Source: Schizochytrium sp. CCTCC M209059 | Taxonomy: Eukaryota > Sar > Bigyra > Thraustochytrida > Thraustochytriidae | DNA: 64,000 bases | Direction of reading: 5' to 3' | Assembly: GCA_000818945.1 (NCBI GenBank) | Contig: KN805451.1 | Span: 1 to 64,000, forward strand | Part shown: positions 10,038-18,867 of the stretch, piece after piece | Numbering within the stretch: the first letter of the stretch is position 1 | How the letters are laid out: the number at the start of each line of letters is the position of its first letter | The notes under the pieces: model-generated | Database searches by the model: none | What the model was told of the DNA's origin: nothing | Seen by the model: only the letters and a program-made list of their open reading frames with translations | Made by a program: the position numbers and the translations under genes

Positions 10038-10868
10038 ATGGACAAGGAGGACATGCCGCTCGCGGCGCCCATGGAGATGGACAGAAACGTGGACGGGGCC
10101 TTTGAAGACAACTTTAAAGACATTGAGCTCGGAACGTCGAAATGCGCCTTGTGCTGCTGCATCGCGTGCCTGCCCTGCAGCTTTTTTACCGGGTGGTGGA
10201 CCCTCGCGCCAAAGGAAGAGGCCATTGTTGTAAACTGCGGCGTCGTGTCCGAGGTGGTCACGGAGGAGGGCTGCCACTGGTCCAATCCTTGCGGCCGTGA
10301 CCTTCGCGTTGTCAGCACCACTCAGCGCTCGTATGACATTCCTGCACAGAAAATCACCGACCTCGTGGGTAACCCGGTAATCATCAGCGCAATTCTGGTC
10401 TACCGCATTGTGGAACCGCGCAAAGCGATGCTCAACGTGCGCAATGCAGACAACTACGTGCGCAATGCCGCCTCGGCAGCTCTCAAAGAAGTCATTGGCG
10501 CCTACACGTACGATGAGCTCAAGGAAAAGTCCGATGAAGTATCCGACGAGACCGTGCGCATTCTTGCGCCGCGTGTGGCGACCGCTGGCGCCCACATCCA
10601 GAGCGTCACGCTTAATGGACTTCAATACGCGCCTGAGATTGCGCAGGCAATGCTTAGGAAACAGCAAGCGGCCGCTCTGATCCAGGCGCGCCAGCTTTTG
10701 GTGGAGGGCTCTGTCGACATTGCTATCAAAGCCATCGCTGCTCTTGAGGAGACGGGTAACGTTATGACTGATGCTGAAAAGGCCAAGCTCGTCAGTGACC
10801 TCATTGTTGTTTCCGTGGGCGAGGGGACGGGCGAAACGCCCAACATGACCATGGCGTCGACTCGTTAA
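10038..10868 (+). CDS. SPFH/band-7 domain protein, paralogue 2 (single exon)
   Basis: 276 residues. I choose the ATG at 10038 (A at -3, G at +4) over the frame opening at 9966, because residues before it are unlike paralogue 1. A cysteine cluster, KCALCCCIACLPCSFF, sits where paralogue 1 has its hydrophobic Cys-bearing segment and is a good candidate for multiple S-acylation. The SPFH domain follows (EEGCHWSNPCG, IISAILVYRIVE, YVRNAASAALKEVI) and then the helical tail (QAMLRKQQAAALIQAR). It is expected to assemble as a membrane-associated scaffold oligomer, perhaps with paralogue 1. Family placement beyond SPFH is uncertain. It converges with the class-IV PLP enzyme gene. Confidence 0.9.
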   Translation: MDKEDMPLAAPMEMDRNVDGAFEDNFKDIELGTSKCALCCCIACLPCSFFTGWWTLAPKEEAIVVNCGVVSEVVTEEGCHWSNPCGRDLRVVSTTQRSYDIPAQKITDLVGNPVIISAILVYRIVEPRKAMLNVRNADNYVRNAASAALKEVIGAYTYDELKEKSDEVSDETVRILAPRVATAGAHIQSVTLNGLQYAPEIAQAMLRKQQAAALIQARQLLVEGSVDIAIKAIAALEETGNVMTDAEKAKLVSDLIVVSVGEGTGETPNMTMASTR

Positions 10869-11126
10869 CTTCTTTCCTTCTTAAAAGACTGCGAGTGATT
10901 TTGTTTTGTTCTTCTACTTTTTGATGTATCATCCATTTTGCGTGTTTTTGTTGGACACGTGCAAGAGATGCAAAAGGTATGATCTCTGTGAGGGAGACTC
11001 TTCAGATGCCATTTATCAAGACCAGACATTCTCGCAAAAAAAAAAAAAGACCAAACTCTAGTTCAGATCATGCTGTGTTTCTCCCATGTGCTTGGTCTTA
11101 GTCTCAGAGCCTAGCACGCGCACTAT

Positions 11127-12092
11127 TCAAAATGCCTCTCGGACGCTCGCTTGAAGTTTGGTGGCAATCTCGTGGCCTGGCATTGGTCGGGATGCATTTT
11201 CGCCAGGTAGGAGAATTGCACGCACTTCGACCGCGGGTTTGTTAGCGCTTGTCAGTAGCACCGCAGCCCACTGATCTACTTCAGTGAGCCTTGGAGCACG
11301 CAACGCTAAAGGTATGTCAAGCTTTAGACAACAGTTTATAACCAAAGCTCGCGTGCTTCCACATAAAACGTCTTTGGGCGCCGTCCACACGACGCCTTCA
11401 CGGCTTACTACGAATATGTTCGAGATAAGGCCCTCCAAAACTTGATCACCATCCTTGTCGAGCATAATGATTTCTGCGACACCTTCCTGATGCTCCGCCT
11501 TTTCGAGGGGGGCACGATCTCGGATCCACGAGATCGTTTTTGCGAGTGGGACACCCCCTTGCCGGTTTCCTCCCGGGGTGCGACGATTCGTAAAAGATAT
11601 CAGATCCACGGAAGAAGACAAGGGCGGTGCCAGCATGGCGTGAGCAAAGAGACGAGAGGTCTTTGCGTCCACGGGACAGGCAACGAGCGTCACGAGCACC
11701 GCTTTATCGCCGACATTTCCAAAGGCGTGGAGGATATCGCGCACGGCCGATAGAGCAATCGCAGGGGTGCATTCAGGCAAAAAGGACGAGATTCGCGTCA
11801 CGTGCATCTCCAACTTGATCACTGAGGCAACGCAAGGACCAGCGGGCCAGCCCTCTTCTTCCTGGGCGCCGTCTCGCAGCGCCTTCATTCGACTACAGCT
11901 CGTCCGCATGCACGTGTAGACCCCTTGTCGGCCGCCGAGGTCCTTCTTGGCGTCTTGACCGCGTTCTTTGGAAACAAGGTCTGACGCGCCAAGCACGAAG
12001 GCTCTAGCTCCGCCCCGCGCGGCCTCGTCCAGCGCTGCCGCGGCCTCCTCGCGGCGTCGACCCACCTCGAGCCATGCCGGCGCCGATGCCAT
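11127..12092 (-). CDS. Class-IV PLP-dependent aminotransferase/lyase family protein
   Basis: 321 residues from the ATG at 12092. Fold type IV PLP enzymes include branched-chain aminotransferase, D-amino-acid aminotransferase and aminodeoxychorismate lyase. Visible signatures: GVYTCMRT near residue 60, LAKTISWIRDR with the candidate PLP lysine, EIIMLDKDGDQVLEGLISNIF (the conserved E-G-x-x-S-N-x-F box) and CGSTRALVI. It best fits the plant-type 'D-amino-acid aminotransferase-like' group of about 320 residues; the exact reaction cannot be read from sequence. Frames continuing upstream to 12560 are low-complexity and overlap the divergent DCAF12-like gene. The divergent gap is only 195 bp, so the two genes probably share a bidirectional promoter. 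Confidence 0.85.
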   Translation of the reverse strand: MASAPAWLEVGRRREEAAAALDEAARGGARAFVLGASDLVSKERGQDAKKDLGGRQGVYTCMRTSCSRMKALRDGAQEEEGWPAGPCVASVIKLEMHVTRISSFLPECTPAIALSAVRDILHAFGNVGDKAVLVTLVACPVDAKTSRLFAHAMLAPPLSSSVDLISFTNRRTPGGNRQGGVPLAKTISWIRDRAPLEKAEHQEGVAEIIMLDKDGDQVLEGLISNIFVVSREGVVWTAPKDVLCGSTRALVINCCLKLDIPLALRAPRLTEVDQWAAVLLTSANKPAVEVRAILLPGENASRPMPGHEIATKLQASVREAF

Positions 12093-12287
12093 CGTCGCGG
12101 CGACTTTTCTGCGCCCTCGCAGGTCGGCCCCGCGCTCTGCGCTCTGCGCTCGCAGAGAGAGTTCGCGAGGTGCTCGCAAGGTCCGCGCGGGGAGCGCAGC
12201 GCGGCAGCTCTTTCGCCTTCGCTGTTGTGCTTTTGCTGCTCGTGCTCTCGCTCGCTCGGCATCTCGCCAGTGCTTGCTTGGCGCGGC

Positions 12288-13676
12288 ATGGCAAATTCCG
12301 TTCACCAAAACAGCAACGGCGGCTCGCTCGCGAAGGCAGGGAGGCAGGCAGGCAAGCGGGCAGGCGGGCAGGCGAAGATGAAGCGCGGACGCGCGCGGCG
12401 CGGGAGCTTCGACGAGCTCGTGCAGAGCGAGCTCCGTGGCGGAAAACGCGTGCTGGGGAACTTTGAGAGGCTGCTGAAGACCCTCAAGCCCAGGGAACTG
12501 AGACTCGAAGTTTCTGCGAGTGCACGCGAAGCACGACAGCAGCAAGAGCAGCAAGGCCAAGAAGACGGCCAGGATGCCGCGCTGGACGTGCCTTTAGGTG
12601 GCGGCGAGGTGGACAAGGTGTTTTGCGCAACTTGGACCAGTGCCAAAGACGCTGTTCTAGGCACAAAGTGCGGGCGGCTCATTCGACTCGCGCCGCACGA
12701 CGAGGTCGCCTCGCTGCAGGCCACGGCCTCAGAGGTCCGCCTGCCACGCCGATCACGCGCCCCCGTTGACGCGAGAGGCGAAGAAGCCGGAGGTATTCAT
12801 GACGTTGCCGTCAATCCATCTCGCACGATGCTAGCCAGTGCGGGTGTAGGTCGTCGACCCGCAACCGTGGGACTCTTTCGAACTTCAGACCTAGAGCCAC
12901 TGACCCACTGCGGCCCTCTCGATGGCAGCCATCACGACTGGGTCTTTGCTGTCACGTGGCTCAACGACACGACCTTGGTCTCGGCCTCTCGCGATGGATC
13001 CATTCACGTCCGCGAGGTCCCAGAAGATCTTTATCGTAGCGCGGGTGCAGACCTTGGAGGTTCTCATGCCCAGTCTTTGCCTGAGACAGGCCAGCTTCGC
13101 ACCATTTCGCGATATCCTGACGCACACGGCGGCGCCAAAGTCAGAGCCTGCCAAAGTTTTGCCAGCGAGAGCGGAGACCGCTCCAAGCTCGTCAGCATTG
13201 CACCCGAGACTTCCCATGTGAACAAGGCTGTTTTGCTTTGGGACGTCAACAAGGGCGTAGCCTTTTCCAAGGGCTCACTACATCTCTCCGCATGGAATAC
13301 TCTTGCGCCATGCGTTGCCACGCATGATGAAGATACTCGCATATTCGGAATTGCCATGCGTTCAGAAACAAGAACCTTTGATACTCGTGCCATGGAAAGC
13401 CCAGCCCTGGTGCTTCCCGCGGCAGATCCTTCGCATGGCGCCTTGCGAACCATTTCCATGCGCGGTCATTACCTCACGCGAGGGTGTTGCGAGGGCAAAG
13501 TGTCGATTGTGGATATGCGCAAGCCCAACGCGTATCTCCCCTTCCGGTACGAAGCGTCAGCGTGTGTTTTCGCGCATGCATGGGACCCCACAGGGTCTTC
13601 ACTACTTCTCGCAGGCGGCGCCCTCACGTACATGGACAATGAGAGCTTTTCTACATTGCTTTCATCGGCGTCGTGA
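12288..13676 (+). CDS. DCAF12: DCAF12-like WD40 substrate receptor of CUL4-DDB1 ligase
   Basis: 462 residues from the ATG at 12288; an ATG at 12378 would give 432 residues and is a reasonable alternative, since the Lys/Arg/Gly-rich residues before it are not conserved. The DCAF12 pattern is clear: KVFCATW and LGTKCGRL at the first blade, VAVNPSRTMLASAG, then DWVFAVTWLNDTTLVSASRDGSI, and near the C-terminus FAHAWDPTGSSLLLAGGAL. In animals DCAF12 recruits proteins ending in a di-Glu C-degron to CRL4 for ubiquitination. The propeller core is complete, but residues for degron binding cannot be checked here. Followed on the same strand by the cyclophilin gene after about 700 bp. Confidence 0.87.
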   Translation: MANSVHQNSNGGSLAKAGRQAGKRAGGQAKMKRGRARRGSFDELVQSELRGGKRVLGNFERLLKTLKPRELRLEVSASAREARQQQEQQGQEDGQDAALDVPLGGGEVDKVFCATWTSAKDAVLGTKCGRLIRLAPHDEVASLQATASEVRLPRRSRAPVDARGEEAGGIHDVAVNPSRTMLASAGVGRRPATVGLFRTSDLEPLTHCGPLDGSHHDWVFAVTWLNDTTLVSASRDGSIHVREVPEDLYRSAGADLGGSHAQSLPETGQLRTISRYPDAHGGAKVRACQSFASESGDRSKLVSIAPETSHVNKAVLLWDVNKGVAFSKGSLHLSAWNTLAPCVATHDEDTRIFGIAMRSETRTFDTRAMESPALVLPAADPSHGALRTISMRGHYLTRGCCEGKVSIVDMRKPNAYLPFRYEASACVFAHAWDPTGSSLLLAGGALTYMDNESFSTLLSSAS

Positions 13677-13755
13677 ACGTTGAATGATGCCAACTGCCGA
13701 CTCTTGTATTCATCTCATTTCATTTCGTTGGCCGTCAGCCAACCGGCCAGTCAAC

Positions 13756-13786
<31 letters not shown>

Positions 13787-13902
13787 CTACATCGTCACAG
13801 GTCAGCACCAGCACAGAGGGGATCCCATTTCCCGTCTCTCTTGATCCAGCTCCCTGACGAGTTTACAGTTAGTACTATTACTCCTACTTCTTCTTCTTCT
13901 TG

Positions 13903-13903
<1 letters not shown>

Positions 13904-13940
<37 letters not shown>
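13904..13940 (+). repeat. (GAT)12 trinucleotide tract
   Basis: Twelve GAT units plus a trailing G, upstream of the cyclophilin gene and non-coding. Confidence 0.95.
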
Positions 13941-14090
13941 TTTTCCGCTTGCATTCCAGCTCGCTCCCTCACTCTCACTCTCTCAATCCTGTTTCTCCCG
14001 CTCTCCAGAAGAACCATGGGGCGCGCATGCTCGCATGCTCGCGCAAGAGGTCGTCGCTAAAGTCGGACGCGAGGCGGAGCAAAAAATAAC

Positions 14091-14130
14091 GTTTGTTTGT
14101 TTGTTTGTTTGTTTGTTTGTTTTTTTGTTT
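14091..14130 (+). repeat. (GTTT)n tetranucleotide tract
   Basis: Seven or so GTTT units with one imperfect, T-rich unit near the end, in the region upstream of the cyclophilin gene. Confidence 0.9.
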
Positions 14131-14372
14131 GCCACGTTGGCAAAAGCAGCAGACCCGAAAACACTCGCAAGGGTACGTTCAGGCTGGCGGGCTGGCGTTT
14201 CCGAGACGGCCGCAGCCTCAACTCAAGGCGCCCTGAGACCGAGGCTGATGACTAATTGTCTTTCGCTGGCGCTCCTCGCTCCGCGCGCACGACACAGACG
14301 ACAGGTTGCTTGTTGAGAGCTCCAAAGACCAGCCAGGCTCAAGATACATACTCATAGATTCGAAGAAGGAAG

Positions 14373-15304
14373 ATGACCATGGCTTCGCTCAAGCACGCTC
14401 TTCTGGCCGTCGTGGCGGCGGTGATGCTGGCCGCAGCGCCCGTCGCGCAGGCCGCCGACGCCGAGGTCACGCACACCGTGTACTTTGACATCGAGATTGA
14501 TGGCAAGGCTGAGGGACGCGTACGTTGCAATCAAATTAACGACCTGCTCTGCCTCTGTGACTTTTCAAGGGCCAATCCAATCACGACACTGACGCGAATG
14601 ATTTTAATGCATGCTTCCTCGCGTGCGACCACAGATCAAGATGGGTCTCTACGGTGACGTCGTCCCCAAGACCGTGGAGAACTTTCTCCACCTTGCCAAG
14701 TGCGACAAGGGCACTGGTGCAAGCGGCAAGGTAAGTCTTTGAGCTAAACCCCACGCGAAAAAGCAGGCAAGCAAGCGAAGCGGACGATCATTGATCTAAC
14801 GAGCTGTCACTTTGCTTTCCACAGGCCCTCTGCTACAAGGACTCGGCCTTTCATCGCATCATCCCTGGCTTCATGCTCCAGGTACGTTCTGACTGAGCCC
14901 TCGTGCAGCAGGCACGCAGGCAGGCTGAGGCGTGATGAATCAAAGGGGCTTTCACTCACAGAGCCTAACTTTTTCCCACACATCGTAAACAGGGTGGCGA
15001 CTTTACCTCTGGCGACGGCCGTGGTGGCGAGTCGATCTTTGGCAGCAAGTTCAAGGACGAGAACTTTCAGCTCAAGCACACTGGCCCGTACATTCTCTCC
15101 ATGGCCAACGCCGGCCCCAACACGAACGGCTCGCAGTTCTTCATTACCACCGTCAAGACGCCCTGGCTTGACGGCCGCCACGTGGTCTTTGGCAAGGTCT
15201 CTGACGCTGAGAGTGAGGAGCTCGTCAAGAAGATCGAGTCCGTTGGCACTCAGTCGGGCAAGCCCACCAAGCGTGTCGTCATTGTTGACAGCGGCGAGCT
15301 CTAA
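14373..15304 (+). CDS. Secretory-pathway cyclophilin (peptidyl-prolyl cis-trans isomerase B type), four exons
   Basis: Exons 14373-14519, 14635-14730, 14825-14881 and 14993-15304, all joined in phase 0 by GT-AG introns of 115, 94 and 111 bp (donors GTACGT, GTAAGT, GTACGT). Product 203 residues. The first 28 residues form a signal peptide (hydrophobic core LLAVVAAVMLAAAPVAQA) followed by the mature enzyme. Active-site features of cyclophilin A are present: FHRIIPGFMLQGGDFT, NGSQFFITTVKTPWLDG with the Trp that binds cyclosporin, and HVVFGKV. Each exon continues the canonical fold, which validates the splices. It catalyses proline isomerisation, most likely in the ER or secreted; the C-terminus (SGEL) is not a standard KDEL signal. 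This is the most intron-rich gene in the window. Confidence 0.95.
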
Positions 15305-15488
15305 GTCAGCGTCTTTGTAGCCCCCTCTCCCCTCTGAGGGCCACCGCTAGCTCATCTTCCTGATCTGATTGACGTGCACATGGCAGAGAGAATATCGAGT
15401 TCAATCTATTTCTTTTTATACTTTTCCTTGTTCAATTCCAATTGTCGTATCCTTTGGGAGGGGTAGCAGTATTATCACAACAGACACT

Positions 15489-16910
15489 TCAGCAGCAGGC
15501 ACTCCACAAACATGCGTGTGGATGCGAGGGTGTCTCGCTCTGCTTGCTGGTGCTGAACATGGGCTTTGGAGGGTTTATGAAAAGCTTGTGCTGCTGGTGT
15601 GACGGCACCCAGCCATTTCCGACTTCGTTCATCGCAAAAATAATGGGCGCGAGCCCACTGCCCGCGCCTCCCTTCTCGCTTCCAAAGTCCTCGTCCTGTT
15701 CGCTCGCGCTGCTGTTCATTCCGCTGCTATCGCTGTTTATGCCGCCAAGGGGAAGCGAGAAGTCCTCCTCGCCCGATCCACTGCTACCAGAGACGGCAGC
15801 AAACGTAGAGGCAGCGTCTGGATTGGCAACGACGAAACGGATGACCTCGCACGCATCCGCAATGAAGCGAGCGGTATTCGAGGGCGCGACGTACTCGGCG
15901 CCTACTTGGCGAAGAAAATCGGCGGGGTTTACGCGTGCCGCATTCAACAGGACAGCAGCGCTCTGGCGATCCATTCGCATGAGGCGAAAGGGGGCAATGA
16001 CAAAGCGTCCTGTATCAGGACAAAAGGCGCGGACCACGAGAGCTTCGCCGAGCGAGAGACGATATTTGGAGGACATTGCTCGCTTCTCCCAAGCCTGGGC
16101 CGCGGCGCGCGCCATGAGCGAGGCTTCGCCCAACAAAGCCCGAGCAGAGCGTAGGACGAATGCAGGCCCACGGTCCTCGAAACCAGGCACGGGGACGGCG
16201 ACATAGCGAAACCGGGTGTTGGTCTTGCTCCGCTTCAGTTGCAGAGTACATGCGGTGACAAGTGCGCAGCGAGGACCTCTGCGGTCCTCGTCATTTCCAT
16301 TGTGCTGCGAGTCGTTGACGAGACCTGCGCAAACCAAGCCAAGACGAATGCGGTGCTCGCTCTCGGCGAGGCCAGCCAGCACTGCCCGAATAATTGCCTC
16401 GCAGTGGCCGTTCTCGTCTTGGTAGCCCCCGACAATAAAAGCGTCGATCAGGGGCGTCTTGCGTCCCCGTGTAGAGGTTCCCAGATTCGGGCCCGGAGAT
16501 CCAGACCCGCTGCTCGACGCGCCATCTCCTCTCCCTGCTGCATTGGCGACTGCCTGCTGCAGCGGGAGACTGTTGCCGACCTCGCGGGCAACGCGGGCCG
16601 TGGCCCAAGCGGCCGCCTCTTCGGAGTCAAGGTGGACAACGCCCACGCGACTCAGCTCCTCGCAGGCGAGAAAAAGGGCCACGGAGTGGTCGAGGCCGCT
16701 CGTGCCGAGATTCACAGCCCACGGCTGATGCGCTACGTCGACGACGGCCATCTCTTGGCGCACGACGTGCACGCAGCCTTGCGTCGGGACCGCCTTGATG
16801 AACTTGCCCTCCTGGTCCACGCCTCTGTCAAAGAAGGACTCCACCTCGAGCTGCTCGTACACCTCCTCGAGGACATCCACGCCCCGGAGGCCCAGGTTAG
16901 CCACGAGCAT
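15489..16910 (-). CDS. NTAN1: NTAN1-like protein N-terminal asparagine amidohydrolase, with Ser at the nucleophile position
   Basis: 473 residues from the ATG at 16910; a start at 16970 is open but adds unconserved residues. NTAN1 deamidates N-terminal Asn to Asp, creating an N-degron. Matches include QGCVHVVRQEMAVVD early, DAFIVGGYQDENG in the middle, FEDRGPAFVLRSARALLG, then DTGRFVIAPFRLMRMD and FIADACEVIRFVVANPDAA towards the C-terminus. Inserts rich in Gly/Ser (about residues 140-160) and Ser/Asp/Glu (near 390-420) make it longer than the roughly 310 residues of animal NTAN1. In the family the catalytic Cys follows a DDATT stretch; here the aligned stretch reads TSGLDHS, with Ser at residue 76. 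A Cys seven residues later (FLAC) is the only nearby alternative. Activity is therefore doubtful. Head-to-head with the proteasome subunit gene. Confidence 0.8.
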   Translation of the reverse strand: MLVANLGLRGVDVLEEVYEQLEVESFFDRGVDQEGKFIKAVPTQGCVHVVRQEMAVVDVAHQPWAVNLGTSGLDHSVALFLACEELSRVGVVHLDSEEAAAWATARVAREVGNSLPLQQAVANAAGRGDGASSSGSGSPGPNLGTSTRGRKTPLIDAFIVGGYQDENGHCEAIIRAVLAGLAESEHRIRLGLVCAGLVNDSQHNGNDEDRRGPRCALVTACTLQLKRSKTNTRFRYVAVPVPGFEDRGPAFVLRSARALLGEASLMARAAAQAWEKRAMSSKYRLSLGEALVVRAFCPDTGRFVIAPFRLMRMDRQSAAVLLNAARVNPADFLRQVGAEYVAPSNTARFIADACEVIRFVVANPDAASTFAAVSGSSGSGEEDFSLPLGGINSDSSGMNSSASEQDEDFGSEKGGAGSGLAPIIFAMNEVGNGWVPSHQQHKLFINPPKPMFSTSKQSETPSHPHACLWSACC

Positions 16911-17780
16911 GGTCTCCCCGCCCGCACAAGCCCGCACGTGAGCAAGCGAGCAAGCGAAGCGAGCAAGCACGTCGATGTGTCTGGCTCGTTGGTCCCGGTT
17001 GTCAGTTCTCGAGGGCCGGGCCTCTCCGCCGGGCTAGCTTGCTAGCTTGCTTGCTAGCTAGCTTGCTTGCTAGCTAGCTTGCTTGCTTGCAGCACGGTCG
17101 AGCGAGCGAGCGAGCCCAAGCTGTCCCTGCGCGGCGCCCCGGGCCCGGCCAAGCCGCTCGGCTCTGCTCCGCTCGACCTGACTTGACTTGACTCGACTCG
17201 ACCCGCGAGCGAAGCCGTTCTGCATGAAAGAAATACAGCAGAGCAGAGCAGAGAGCAGAGCCATGCAAGGCTTGCTAGCTTCGCTTGCTGGCCAGGCTTG
17301 CTTGCTTGCTGGCTGGCTTGCTTGCTCGCTGAGTTGCCCGGGGCCTCGTACGCCTCGACGAGAGCCTTGCGACGCGCGCCTTGCGACGCCGCGCCTCCCG
17401 CCTTCGCTCGCGCGAGACCCACCTCGGCCGCGCGAGGAAACAAAGCAGGAAAGCTGGCAAGGAGGGCAAAAGAGGACGCGCACGTGCGCAGTTCTGGGTC
17501 CTCCAGTCGTTCCACGAGATCTGAAGGTTATAGAAGCGGTAGAAGCTGCAGAGGCGGGAACTAGACGTGGGAGGATGCGTTGCGCAAGATCCAGAGGTGC
17601 CAACGGCGGCGGCAGCGAGCGAAGCTTCTCTTTGTAGGGGAAGAAGAGGAGGAGCACGAGCAGAGCAAGATAGATAAATCGATACAGAGCGGCAGCGAGC
17701 GCGGGAGCAGCAGCGGCGCGCAGGAGACGACGGAGGAGGCGCAGGAGGCGGTGTGAGAGTCGGATACTCGCGCAGGCAAG
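16911..17780. promoter_or_regulatory. Divergent promoter region between NTAN1-like and proteasome beta-4 genes
   Basis: 870 bp. It contains a CTTG/CTAG tetranucleotide tract at about 17035-17092 and further CTTG/CTGG runs near 17270-17335, including several GCTAGC palindromes. No gene seen. It should carry both promoters. Confidence 0.6.
17035..17092 (+). repeat. Degenerate CTTG/CTAG tetranucleotide tract
   Basis: Interleaved GCTTGCTTGCTAGCTA units; related tracts occur at 331-432, 17290-17335 and 28806-28860. Confidence 0.85.
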
Positions 17781-18371
17781 ATGGACGTGGTCCTAGGCGT
17801 GACGGGCAAGGGGTACGCCATGGTGCTGACCGACATGACCTCCAACCGCTCGATCTTCAGCCTGAAGCACGACGAGGACAAGGCGGCCATGGTGGACGAA
17901 CGCAAGGTGCTCGCGTGCGGAGGAGACCAGGCGAGCCGGTCGCAGTTCACCGAGTACGTGTCCAAGAACTTTGCTCTCACCGCGCTGCGAACAGGACTCG
18001 AAATGTCGAACCACGCAGCAGCCCATTTTGTGCGTAACGAGCTCGCGCGCGCCATCCGTGCGCGTGGCGGCCCGCACCAGGCCAACTCGATTCTGGCCGG
18101 GGTGGACCACGAGGGCCCCGCCATGTACTATTTGGACTACCTCGGCACCATGGCAAAGGTTGACTACGCTGCGCAGGGCTACTGTGGCTACTTTTCGCTC
18201 TCGCTCATGGACAAGAACTGGAAACGGAACATGACAAAGGAGGAGGGACGCGATCTCCTTCTCATGTGTATCGACCAGCTCCGGGCCCGTTTCATCATTA
18301 ACAGCACCAGGTACAAGCTCATTGTCGTCGACGAGACCGGCAAGTCCGCCGAGGAAATCATCGAGCCCTGA
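17781..18371 (+). CDS. PSMB2: 20S proteasome subunit beta-4 (PSMB2 type)
   Basis: 196 residues, the usual length for this non-catalytic subunit, which is made without a long propeptide. The frame starts MDVVLGVTGKGYAMVLTD, where catalytic beta subunits would have a processed Thr1, and continues through YVSKNFAL, ILAGVDHEGPAMYYLDYLGTM and AQGYCGYFSLSLMD, all as in eukaryotic beta-4. It forms part of the beta ring of the 20S core. ATG at 17781 has good context and no intron is needed. Converges with the CC2D2A-like gene. Confidence 0.95.
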   Translation: MDVVLGVTGKGYAMVLTDMTSNRSIFSLKHDEDKAAMVDERKVLACGGDQASRSQFTEYVSKNFALTALRTGLEMSNHAAAHFVRNELARAIRARGGPHQANSILAGVDHEGPAMYYLDYLGTMAKVDYAAQGYCGYFSLSLMDKNWKRNMTKEEGRDLLLMCIDQLRARFIINSTRYKLIVVDETGKSAEEIIEP

Positions 18372-18867
18372 TTGACTTTCCCTTGACATGTCTAGCCCGC
18401 CCTCACACACAACAACTCCAGCCACTACTACTTTTACTACAAAACAGAACAGAACGAGTACTTTGGTAATTTGTATGCTGCGTATATGTTCTTTTGCCTT
18501 ACTCACTTCCACGCGCTTGTATGTCCATCCTCGTCGCGATGAGCACACTCTTTCTCCACTTGTTTTTCGTGAACGACCTCGCATGCGAAACGGTGATGAG
18601 TCTCGAGGACCAGATGTAGCCTCATGCAAAGGATCAACCTCAATAAGGCTAGCTGATCTGACCGTCGGCCACTTCACTTCAGATGATGGTTGTATGTTGA
18701 TTGATCGAATAGTCAATTTTCAAGTTTAACATTTATGCTCCCTTTGATGCAACTGCACAATCGCTTCACCGAACAATCGCGCAAGATGAATAGTAGCTTT
18801 CAAGCTGACCCATCAACACGAAACGAAGGGAACAATGTGAATTTTCTTTACATGGAATACTTTTCTT
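18372..18867. other. Convergent intergenic region
   Basis: 3' flanks of the proteasome and CC2D2A-like genes. It is more AT-rich than its surroundings, with no ORF or RNA gene that I can support. Confidence 0.6.

Larger units (their letters stand above)
13677..14372. other. Intergenic region rich in tri- and tetranucleotide repeats
   Basis: 3' flank of the DCAF12-like gene and promoter of the cyclophilin gene. It holds a CAGC/CAAC-type tract at about 13732-13790, (GAT)12 at 13904-13940 and a GTTT tract at about 14091-14130. No gene seen. Confidence 0.65.
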
